In this document: in pieces, positions 45,622-57,600 of the stretch
Layout: every line of letters begins with the position of its first letter
Position numbering within the stretch: the first letter of the stretch is position 1
NCBI GenBank assembly: GCA_019055375.1
Contig: JAHQIW010000364.1
Span: 310,001 to 374,000 of the forward strand
Source: Parelaphostrongylus tenuis
Lineage: Eukaryota; Nematoda; Chromadorea; Rhabditida; Metastrongylidae
DNA: 64,000 nucleotides
Direction: 5' to 3'
Made by a program: the position numbers and the translations under genes
Notes under the pieces: generated by a model
Seen by the model: only the letters and a program-made list of their open reading frames with translations
The model's database searches: none
Told to the model about the DNA's origin: nothing

Positions 45622-48600
45622 GTAGGAAGTTTTGAAGAGTAATAGAACCCACAAAGGCCGATGTCTCTATAATATCCACATGAACGGTTGTGTCACATCG
45701 GTATCACATTGATCACTGGCGACAACTTCAATCAATTGAGGATTTTTAGAGACATTGCCCAGATGATTTGGGTGAGATGTGATATTTGCAGCAGATCCGG
45801 AGTCTTCCATAGCGATGGTGGAAAGTCGTGGACAACAAAGATACATTGTTGAATAGTTATTGTTGCTTTTGCTGTTAATTTGCTCATTGAAACAAAACTT
45901 TCAAAATTTTCAAAACTTTTTGCTTAACCTATATTCAGCGGGAATACTACTTAAGCTAACCGATCGCGGAAGCAAATTTCAATTTTAGCACTCTAAAAGG
46001 ACTAAGAAAAAAGAGTAATCACCTTTGAATGTGAATGCCAATTGAGATATAATGCTAGTAATCTTAAGAAGCACTAACTTCGAGGAAATTTTGGAAGTTA
46101 ACGTTGATGGTCGGGTGACGGTGTGCTAGAATGACCTATTTGTTTGGGAAAATTTCCAATTCTTCAGCCGTTCCTTAAGATCTGGAATAATGTAATAAAA
46201 TGGAAAGTAAGGTTCTACTTTGTAAATATAGAAGCGTTGAATGTAATGCAGTTTGCAACAAGTTTCTATTTCAGGCCACTGGCTGAATGATCCCAAGAAG
46301 AAAAGTGTGTTGTTTTCTGTTATTGCAATAGGACAACTGCTAGGAACTTTTCCTATCGTCTCTCTTATGCGAATAATGGGAATGAGGTGAGTAATACCTA
46401 TGAGAACGTATTCATATTGTCTGTTCAAGAACGATGGAACTGTTTCGTTTTAAGGTACACCTTTTCAATTTACGCAATCCTATCAGCCATCGCGACACTA
46501 GCGCTCCCATTAGCTGTCGAACTTGGGCATCTTTTTCTCACGGTCATCAGGTTCATTCAGGTGCAGGATCCTAAATTATTATGGCTTATAACTGCTAAAA
46601 ATAATTTTTACACAATGCTCAAATAGAAAGTCCGTGACAAAAGGCAAGAAGAAATAGTAGCTTTTTACCTTTCATTTCGATTGCTTCTTGAGAACACGCT
46701 CATATTTCAATATGTCTGATAGTTAGAGTCATGCATGTTGTTTGTCAATACACGTGTTTCGGCCTTCCACCCTCGCCACTTTCATGGTGCATTTCGCCTA
46801 AGCCCATCCCTTTCAGGGGAGAACCCTCGTACATGATGAATCGCAGACGAACGTTTAACACGCTTCAATAAATGATAAAGTCACCCAACAGGCAGTGTTA
46901 TGCACTGGATTGTTTTTGGCTGGTAATCGCGAAATATCATACCTTCCGTCTAGGTGTTTCTTAAGATCACGCTTAAATTTCAGTATGCTCGGTCTATAGA
47001 CACCGTGCGACTGAAGATGTTGCAAGGCCGAAAAACTGTATTGGACTGTATAAGTGCCCATATCAGACCACATGCTTGGCTCGAAAAAAGAACCATCAGG
47101 CATATAGAAATTTTTTATGGATTATCTTACAGAAAGAGTTGTCATCAGAAAGCTGCCAGCATTCATCGAAAAATTTTTTGAATCAAAAGAAAAAAAGCGG
47201 CGCGGCGTCTTTACATGAAAGAATGAAGAAGAGAGAAAGCAGATAGAATACTGCAGCGGAACTGTATTCCAAAGCGATTTTCACTGTCCATATGCGATTC
47301 TTTGTTTGATAATAAAATGTCCAAGTCTATGAACCAGAATGGCCCATCTGATCTGGTACGTATTTATTGTATTCAGTCACAAACGAGCGCACTCGAACTG
47401 GGCGTCCCAATGACAGCATGGAAATTTCATAATATATTCAACCTTAACTCACGTTGATGAACAAAAGCACCACGTTCTCTCAAAAATACCGCCGACCACC
47501 ATCAGTAAAGTTATTTGAACCACAGATGAATGTTATTGCCTCGACATTCATTCTTTTTGCTGATTTCGAGAAAAAGGCGGAAAGCTGTTTACTATGACTG
47601 CAGCTATAACAAAGTTTGAAACAGTAAAGTAGACGCTCTGTCAGCCGTAACTCATCAGAACCGATCAATATAGACCGAAACATCAAGTGATTCTTCCACT
47701 TCGTCCAGAGTGATAGATTCTCGGCGCCGCTGCTATCAGTTGTAGACGTGAGCCGTAGGGTAGGTAGCACTGATAAAACAAGTGAGAACGCCGAAATGTA
47801 CGTTCGCTCACTTGAAACACATTCAAATAAGACCTATGAAAGGTCTATAAAACTATACCGAATTTCCAAACGAACTCTCAAAGCAGTCGATTGGGAGGTA
47901 GTCATAGAAGCTATTTCACGTGATGAAGTAAACGGCGTGATGAGTTCTCACCTATTAGCTTAATTAAACTTGACCGTGTTAAAAAGATTAGAAATAATCT
48001 ATCACTTTACATGTGATGTCGTCTGTGCCATTAATCATAACCGAGGCAGTTTCATGACTGGTTTAATGGAAATTTGACTTCAAACATTTTAGGGTTTCTC
48101 AGTGGCGATCACTATTGTGAGCTTTGGTGCTGTAGCACACAGTGGTCAGCTCTTAAGGAGTCTGCTACCTATATCGCCATACTTTCCTGCTGTACGCAAG
48201 TCAGCCTTATTCCTCCCATTTGTTAACGTTGACAAAAATGAAGAGAAATGGTAACATCCTATAAATCAATGATATATGGAAACTTGCTTAGGTTCGCTGA
48301 ACGTCTCAAATAGTGAACGTTGCATTGATTATTTACTCAGAGATCGCTCCCACATAGGACTGATAGCAGCACAATTGCTTTATGATCTCATTACCTGATT
48401 CTAAATGTGACAAACTCGCGCAATTTCTTTGCCAGTAATTCTGTGTCAGATAGAGTACAAAGCACGTTGTAGTTAATAATTAATTCAAAACTGAACAAGA
48501 CTCCTTTCATTTAGCCACTTTTAGCGTTGTTATGCTGTTATGAATATACCCAATGATGTTGAGTGATGTGCAAAACTTCGACGACAGGGGGGACTCTAAA

Positions 48601-51600
48601 GCGCATTTCAGCCTTTCCTGGGTCGCGTGCACCAACCATCTACGGTTTGGCCTGTTGTTCGATAGTGACATTGAACCCAGCCACGCTAAACCGCTTTTAA
48701 CGCTGTTATGGTGTTATAGATCGAGTACCGCCTAACGTCAAAGTTTTGCACGCCACGCAATCGTTTTGACTTCAACTCAAGATTGCTTAATTGTCTTATG
48801 AAAATGACTCCCGACAAACCGTTTTGTTCATAACAAAAAAGTGGGAAAATTTTGAAACCTTTCTCACTTTCTGTTGAAGTGAAATTTGTTAAAGATTTAC
48901 CTAAAGTGTTGCTTACTAACGAATTCAGCTAGGAGCCGTTCTTGTAATGCCAGTGGCCGGTGTGTTTTGTGAGTCCCTCGGCTGGAGACCGTTGTATTAT
49001 TTGTTCGGAACAATTGGCTTGCTTTCGACGGCGGCCTTCTTTTATTTGTACAGAGACGATCCAAGAAAACACAGGTAAGCTCTTTGCCCTTGCTCAGAGC
49101 GTCTCATTCAAGGTAGGCTTTCCTACGAACAAAATGAGATTCTTTTGAAGCCATATCTCTTTATCCAAGAGGTAAAAATTCACTCATCCTGTGGCTATAA
49201 ATTTCTGATTTCGCACACGACCAAAGTCCTTTTTTGTGGAGTCGCACTTGGTGACCAACAGAGTGAATAAAAAAGCGGAATTTCCAGGCAGAACAAGATA
49301 CGTGTCTTTATCGCGCTTGCGTCGAATGTTTTGAAATTTGTTGGTCGTATCGAACATTTTTTATTCTTGTCGCCGCAAAATTAAAATAAAAAAAGAATTT
49401 AGCTCATTTTTGACGAGCAAGCACAGTGGTATTTTTCCCTATCTCACACAAAAAATGTTTTGGCGCATTTCTTCGTTCTCGAAACTGGCAAGTTCAATTT
49501 GGCTGAAACACAGCCGGCTAAATTCCTCTATAATCCCAATAAGAGACCAATCTGGGTGAGTGGTAAAGTCGAGGATGTCTATGCCAGTAAGCGACCCACA
49601 TCACCTCAACTGTAGGCGTCAATTTCGAGCTCACACCTTTGAATGAATCCATTTGCATGGTCAAACTCGTGTTCACAAAAGCGCTAAAGATGCCTACTTT
49701 TCCATTATCGCATTTTTTTTAGGGTGAATCTTCTTTCGAAAACGATAAACTTGATTTATTGCGAATCATGTGGGAACGGATACGCTAGCGAAACGGGTAG
49801 ACCTTTTCTGGTCGTGTAAAAGGGCACTTAGTTGAGAAACTCAATGTTAATTGATTTGAATAGATAGTGAAATCATAACCTCGTGTCTGTTCATCTAGAA
49901 AGCAGTGAGTATCTCTTTGCCTCTGTTATAAGAAAGGTCATTGCAAAATGAGGAACATTCTATAAATCCGGTGAGCAAAGTTGGCATGCTTTGAGAGAAA
50001 GAAAGAGAAACAGAGAGAAGGAGAGAGAGAGGGAGAGAGACAGGGAGAGAGGGAGAGACAGGAAGGGAGGGAGCGAGAGAGTGAAGGAGGGAGAGAGAAA
50101 GAAAGATAGAGTCTTAAAGGAAAATATGATGTAAGAAATATACAAATTTTACTGGTTACAATTTAGACGGTTTTCTTTTTTGGTCTATGATTCGTGAACT
50201 GCTAACCGAAAACAGAAGCATGTCATAAATTTCTATTTGAGAAAGAATATGACGAGATTTTATATCTCCTGTTGTTTTTAAGGATGGTTAGTGCGAAAGA
50301 ATTGAAAGCTATCACGGCTGGCAAGGAAGGACAACAGGAACGAGGACCAGTGCCGTACATGAAGATTTGCAAAGATCCATGCATACAAGCCGTCTTGCTC
50401 TTTTCTCTTAGTAGCATAGCTATATACTTTATTTTTGTATTCTTTGGACCAACTTTCATGAACAAGGTGAGAGCGAAATTTCTATTCATTTTGCGCTAAA
50501 TCAAACATAACTTCAAATAATACATTTAGTTCGAAAAATCTAAACGATTTTTCGGGACATCTTTTCTACTCAGGCTTCAAAAAACCACAACGAAAATTGC
50601 AAGCGCTTTTTTCACTAAGACTTTATATTTAAAAGAAATGGAGAGATAGCTTATAATATTATCTGTCCGGCCGTGGGGCATAAAAAGTACACTTTCCGTA
50701 CTCTCAAGGCACTACGGAAATTGTTGAAGTTGAAAATTAGGAGTGGTAGTAGAAAAGAAGCGTATTCGCCTTTCTATACAGCATTAATTTGAACTGGCAA
50801 TCGAACTGATAATATCATTCTTCCATTATTTTGCAGTCTACTTTTCATATTCAGTCGTCACATTTTATTGCGAGGATCCGAGCACCAAATTTGTTTGATT
50901 CTTTTCTCAAATTCATCCTCCACAGAGGTGTTCCAATATTTCGCCTGTTATTTGACTGTTGGCCGGCCTAGTCGAATTATCTCTCTACTTCAAACATGGA
51001 CTACAGAAGGCGTTTCCACGTAATTACAAGTGTTGGGTATGGTGAAAAAACTACCCTTTCTTCCTGACAGCCTGCATTATTAAACACTCGACTGCCGCTA
51101 ACTCACCCTTCATCCTTTTCTCATTGGATAAGTCTAGAAGGCAAAGAACTTGTAGTCGATCAATTGCTGAAAGCTGCGCCGTGAAATCGATTCCAATGAA
51201 GCATTTCAAAGGTGACTGATTGCATATCTGGCCCTTGAAATAGCTCGTCGTAGTCAACCAATATAATGGTAATATATTCTCAAAGATTCCTGGTAATAAT
51301 TTGATGGCCGAGAAGGATGGAAAGATATAGGAAGCTTTACGAGATCGCACTGTTGACCACGTGTGTCTAGCAGGGCACATCTAATCACTACAGTCTATTA
51401 GGGAATAGTGGAAAATCCAATCCGTGTATTACGGCTCGACAGTATTCCACTCACTGTATATCTCGACATGCTGGCGGCACTGTTTAGCATGTTGACTTTC
51501 TAGTATGTGAACTCTTCGGGCTTCTGATGCTCATATCCGCGAGGGACTAGAGAAGCTTCATAAGCTCTAGGACACATAGCCTGAGTAAATTGCAGAATTG

Positions 51601-54600
51601 GAGAATGCTGGTCAAATTATGATAATAATCTAGGATAATTCTAGGATAAATCCATTGTAAACAGGCGACTAATAAATGTGCTCGGTATAAACAAGTCTAC
51701 TGAGGTATGATTGCAAATAGATGATGGCAGCGGACACTCCTTTAAGACAAAAGCGAATTCTGAGATGGACTGTTTGATTTTGGCCCTGTATTTCAGCCTA
51801 TACTTATGCATCGATTGTCATGAAACTAAAGATTTTCTGTTGAGAAGTAGTGGGCAGGTTGAATATACTTTGATTTCGCTGACGTAAAAATTGCTAATAA
51901 ATACATTTAGACGTAGCACTCAGTGTAATCTCAAAATCATCCCCAGGAATCCATCCATAAAGGATATAACATATAACTATCAGTGCTGATCAATTTCTTG
52001 CAGCTTCACCGAACATTCAACTTTAATGAGTATTTCAGAGCGAATCAAATCCATTCGTAATCCGCACCCCGATTCTGATAGCTTAGCATTTATCAAGTCA
52101 GTACTATTGTCTAAAACGAAAGTGTAAGGCGTGATGATGAGCAAAATCAAGGTTTTCTAACTACAAAAAGAAAATTCTCATGTGTTTTGCAGGCCACATT
52201 CAATCATATCGTAAAGCACGCCTTATTTCAGTGTACGATAATTTGACACTTTTCTGTTAGAGGGCGCAGAATCAAAAACTTAATCTTTTCGGTGCACAAC
52301 AACTTCTCGTAAGAATGTAGGTAGCCATTCGAAAACTCAAATCTCTGACTAGAGCAGTACGCAACCGTTCTTTGAAAAAGTTTATTTTGTAGCGCTCTAA
52401 CATAAGGAAAACATTTGTGCTTCACACACGCATCTTTCTCGCAAGACAGAGCTCTTTCGTTGGAATATTAGTAGTCATTCGCTAGCAAAAGATTTGAAGA
52501 TTATACAGCTATGCTTACTTTTTTGGAAAGACCGTCTCTCTGCAGTCAGCAGGTAGAATAAGATCAAATAAATTCACATACGCGAGCAAGGAGATTTAGC
52601 TATTCGACGGGGTGGGGGGTGAGGTGCAGGGCGAATGTGGCCGTTCAGCATGGCGATCGATAGATGGGCCCTTCTGCTTGCCACTGGAAAGTGCGATTTT
52701 TGTTATTTTTATTCAATTAGGAATTGTTTACCGTTTGATAAAAGCTCTTGATTAAACGTCTGACTGTGATACTGGAAAAATTTTCTCTAAACGCATGTGC
52801 TTTTCGTGTTTCCAGAGAAGCATAAATGAATGCGCGGCCAGTTTACAACATAATTTTATTTTGGCTATCGCAGAATCAAAGGTTCTATACGAAAAACGGC
52901 CGCGTACGGCGCCAACGAGAGATTTGAGCTTTCAATTGATTACTAACACTCTTATGAAAAGTTCATGTTCAGCGAAAGACATCGGTTTTTGACCGCGTGC
53001 CGTTTAACGAAAAAGAATCGACTATAAATTACATTTCGCGTTGTTATGATGTTTTCTCTAAACCTAAGAGAATTGAGTGGTGAGCAAAAACGCGGCCTTA
53101 GGCGGAAATCGAACCCGCGTTTCATCCTATCCGGGGACGCGCGCTCTAACCACTACACCGCCGAAGCACATTTGCCCGACCACTCATTCTTCAACATCTC
53201 AATGTTGGTTATCAGCCATTAATCTTTGACACGTTTGGTCGGATATGTTCCGAGTATTAGTAATTAGAATAACTGTCAGCTCAACTGGGTTTATGGAGCG
53301 AAATCGCATATCCGACCAAACGTTTCAAAGGTTGGTAGCTGATAGCTAACATTGAGATGTTGAAGAATGTGTGGTCGGGCAAATGTGCCTTGGTGGCGTA
53401 GTGGTTAGAGCACGCGTTCCCGGATAGAATGAAACGCGGGTTCGATCCCCGCCTGAGGCCGCGTTTTTGCTCACCACTCAATTCTTTTAGGTATATAGAA
53501 TCAACTATTCCAATTGTTAATTTGCAAATTACAGTGGAATGGCACGGAAAACGTGGTGTTGAAAATACCTTTCAACACTAACCGCGAGGGTACTTAATCG
53601 AATTCGCTTTTGGAGGAATCAAACTCTCAATTTCGGGTCCAATAGATTAGTAACTGACATGTTCGAGAAGAACTGCCTCCAATCCTATAGGACATCGGTG
53701 ACATTTCACAAAGATTACTGTCACGCTCTGGCGCGGCATCTTAGAACGTAATGAAGAATCTGCTCAATTAGCATTGAACGACGTCCATAAAAAAGTCTGA
53801 AATTATGTAGATAGTGAGTGCGAGGCTCACAATGGTATCAAAAAAGTGATATAATCCAAAAAATGTAGTGAAGCAGTGCGCTGTTCTGTGTAGACACGCT
53901 CAAATGTGAGGAACTTTTTGAGTTATCAAAGTTTATCAAAGTTCGAGACATGCGTAACTATATCTTCGTAGAAATAAAGAATTTAGGGATAAAGCTCTCT
54001 GCACTGATCAATTCTCGATAGATGTGCATGCATATGTTCTCCATTTTTAGCTTCGTTTGAAGTGACTGAGTGCCTATGAGGCTTTTACAAAGACTCGCGG
54101 GAGCCTACTGATGTGTCAGGCCAGTACTGCTATCCTCTCAGATAAATCTGATACCGATACACCGACATCGGAGCGATGGAAGGTTTGATGAGCATTAAGC
54201 ATGGAATCAAACCTTCGACCATCGATAGATCGCTCATACATGTCGCGTAGCACCTCTACCCACTGCGTCACCGCACTCATATGAATAACACTAGTAGAAA
54301 CAGCAACGACACTATGGAATCTACAAAAAAGATAAATATTAGAGAATAAAGGTGGAGAATTCAACATCCATTAATATCCGATATTATCGCCATGCATTCC
54401 ACTTCACTAATTATCGTAGAGGTAATTCAATGTAGGCCTGGACTATAAAATGGCTTCAAAGTGGGCTATTGGAATATCATTCCAGTAATGTTGTTCTCGC
54501 AGACAACTTGGTTACTAATTTGCAGAGCACTGAGCATGTGACGCGAAATCGCACGTACTTATTGTGAGGTACCACTAACAACTGTGCTCTATGGGCCCGT

Positions 54601-57600
54601 TAAATCTGTATATGCACATATAAACATTAGAAGCAAGAATATGATCAAAACATAAAACCAATAGCAGAAAGGCAAAGAGCAACAAAAAGAGTGATGAAGT
54701 ATCTTTTGAAGATGAAAACAGTTTGAGAGAAGTGAGTACATCGGTAGATAAGAAGAATTGTGAAAGGGTGGAAGTGTGGGAGAATACTGTTACGAAAAAA
54801 TTTTTATTAGCGGGGTTTTCTATTTCTTTTTTATTTTGCTGTTATTAGAGAGGACTGAAGTCATTATTGTTCAGAAATACCTTCCCAGACATTGCTGCAT
54901 TTTCAAAAATCTGCAACAATTTTTTTTATTTATGGCGAGGATGAAAAATTTTGTAACATTGGAAAAAACAAAAAATCCAAATAATGATAAAATTCATACA
55001 CACGTAGTACTAAAACTGTCTGATAGCAAGTGATAAAATGCATTTCTTAGAAAGGCTCAAATGAAATATGATATAACGATGTGCTATAGAAATTAACTCT
55101 GATAAAAGAATGTAGTGAAAACTGAGAAATTTTTATTATCCTGAATGTTTCCATCACCTGTAAAGTACGGTCTTCAGCAGAATTACGTTTATTTCGCATT
55201 GGACGCTCATTTGTTTTTGCACTGTTCAGGCATTGGGTGTAGAGATCGCCAATACTGGATATCTTAATGCTCTGCCACAAGCACTCGCGATAGCACTGAA
55301 ACTCATCATGGGGCCAATTTTCGATATATCAACATTTTTATCAATGAAGAATCGACTGCGCGTGTTCGCTTTGTTAACGCAAGGTGTCGCGGCGGTTTGC
55401 TTATTCGTAGTCTCTCAGGTAAGTGGTTGAGAAATTGTTCGAGATTTCTTACAGATGTCTTACAGTTACCTTTCAATCGACTATTTTGAGACCTCGTTCA
55501 AAAGCTGAATGTAGTTCATTAGAATGTATCAAACCTTCAATGAGATCTGGTAAAGGCATTTCTTGTGGTGTACGTGCCTTCCAGCGTATTCTGGCATGCC
55601 TCATCAGCACCACATGTTCTGAGGCTCAATTCTACTAGTATTAGCAATCGGTGCCGAAGAAGATCAATACATGTAAAGTAAAAAAATCACTTGATGCGTT
55701 TTTTTAGAGTGACTGATCGTCGATTGCATGGACTACGTCTGATACACCAGTATATAAATCATACCTACCAATTGACTATATTGAGATTCTGTTCAATACA
55801 CTGTGATTGAATGTTTCTAGTTCTCAGAAGTCTATTGTAAAGCATGATATACATGCTAGCGTAGTAGCCATAAGTCACGAAGTCGACAATCAATCACTGT
55901 GAAAGAACAGCAACATCAAGTAATTCTTTCACTTGGCGCGAAGTGATACTTTTTCGGCCCCAATTGCTAATATTAGCAGAGGAGCCGTATGTGGTACTGA
56001 TGAGACGTGCGAGAACGCCGAACCGTACGTATACTGTTAGATGCCTTCACTAGCCCTCATGAAAAGCTTGAAACATTCTGTGGACCGTCTTGTATTACAG
56101 ATAGTGTGAAACAGTACAAGTCATTGCTATCTAATAATTTACTCTAATCACTTCATTGAGTAGTTTTTACTGATTACTTTTTGTTTGGAAAGTTGGAATA
56201 ACACGACTGAAACTTTCAGAATCCGGGTAAAGTGTTGACTCAGGTCGCATACTGTGCAGCAGGTGCATTCAATGGTTTGAACGTTGTCGCCGGGATGAAA
56301 TGTCTACAAATGGTATTTGTACCTGAGTTGTTGTACAATTTTAAGTTTTTCAAATAAGCGAAAATACTCAATTTTCGAAAAATTAAAAAATTATTAGAAA
56401 ATTTAATGCATTCTTTGAATATCTTATTCTTGTGTCATCTCTGAATGAAAGAACGCTTTCACGATTCAATTCTTTCCTTTAAGACCATGAGAGAATTATG
56501 CCAAAGTTAACCGCTGTTAATACCGGTGGTTTTCTGCAGTGAATAGCCAATAGTAATAAGGCCAATAGGAAAGATTATGTGATTGCAGCGTTTGCATGCT
56601 GCTCTCTGTAAAAATTCGTTAACGACGCATCAAAATCAGATAATTTACTCTTATATCGACCGCTTTTCATGTACCTGCTCAAAATGACATAATCTGATAA
56701 GGATACAACATGTTCTGAGCTGATAGCTCTAGTGGTATATAGGCGCCTGCTTCGTCCTATTGGGACTCATCAATACCACTCTCCCTCGGTTCAGCCAATT
56801 CTCTGAGGTTGAATAATCCTTTTAAGGAATTGATATCGAGTAAAAAATTACCCCATGTCAGGTGATGCACTTATTTGACATTGTGGTGACCGGCAGTCGA
56901 GTACGTACTTGTTATAATGAATCACACCTCTTCTATCGACCGCTATTTATAGGCCCGCAGGGGATTGGCTGAACCGAGAGAGGGTGGTACTGATGAGTCC
57001 CAATAGGACGAAACAGGCGCCTGCATACCACTAGACCTCTCAGCTCAAAACGTGTTATATCCTTAAAGATTATTTATGTGATCCATGTGCATTAAACTGT
57101 ATGTATGTATATCTATCATGCGTGAGTACATCTGTTTGCGCTATTATGTATGCATAATTTCGTCTCTATGTTGGGGTTTCTGCATTGACATTTCTGTGTG
57201 TTGACCAAGCGAACCTTTAAATATTAAGCCGCTCAGTTTCAAGATTTCAAAGAGCACTGAGAGCAGACTCAACATAAATATCTAGGGAGCGGTCAGAGGC
57301 TGTGAACTTGAGTAGATAGCAACGAACAATGAGTTTGACAAGAATAAAGTAATTCAATACTGAACTTTCTCCACTAAGAGCGCTTTCACTCAGGGCAGAT
57401 TGTGTTATGATGTGAGGAGTCTTCAGAGGAAGGAATTGACTATTGTTATAGTATAATTTCTCCAAGTTGCTCACATGTGCTTCCAAAGGAGGTCTCTTAA
57501 AAATCGCTTTATGAAAATTCTTTTCAAGGTTGCAAGACAGCACGTACACTTCGTGCTAGTGTGTGTGACAATCGGCGGGTGTGTAACTTCATTCGCAGTG

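Larger units (their letters stand above)
53058..53498. repeat. Fold-back repeat with an inverted pair of tRNA-like units (family B)
   Basis: A complete palindromic element of about 440 bases in intron 6: left end AACCTAAGAGAATTGAGTGG, right end CCACTCAATTCTTTTAGGTA. Units at 53095-53167 (minus) and 53387-53459 (plus) are separated by a centre with TGTCAGCTCAACTGGGTTTA. The central spacers CATCTCAATGTTGG and TAACATTGAGATGTTG are also inverted. Confidence 0.75.
56690..57076. mobile_element. Fold-back repeat with two hammerhead-like arms (family H1), in intron 8
   Basis: ATAATCTGATAAGGATACAA at the left and TTATATCCTTAAAGATTATT at the right are inverted ends. The arms share TGAGCTGATAGCTCTAGTGG / CCACTAGACCTCTCAGCTCA, AGGCGCCTG, TCCTATTGGGACTCATCA and their complements. 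This is the reference copy for the half elements at 41885 and 63832. Confidence 0.75.

Noticed and set aside
46740..46800. Hammerhead on the minus strand (GAAACACGTGTATTGAC)
   Set aside because: The GAAA and helix III part is present, but no CUGANGA core exists at a workable distance.
48093..48250. Reading exon 4 through to the stop at 48249 as a terminal exon
   Set aside because: The following exons continue the SLC17 fold in correct phase, so a one-base deletion is simpler.
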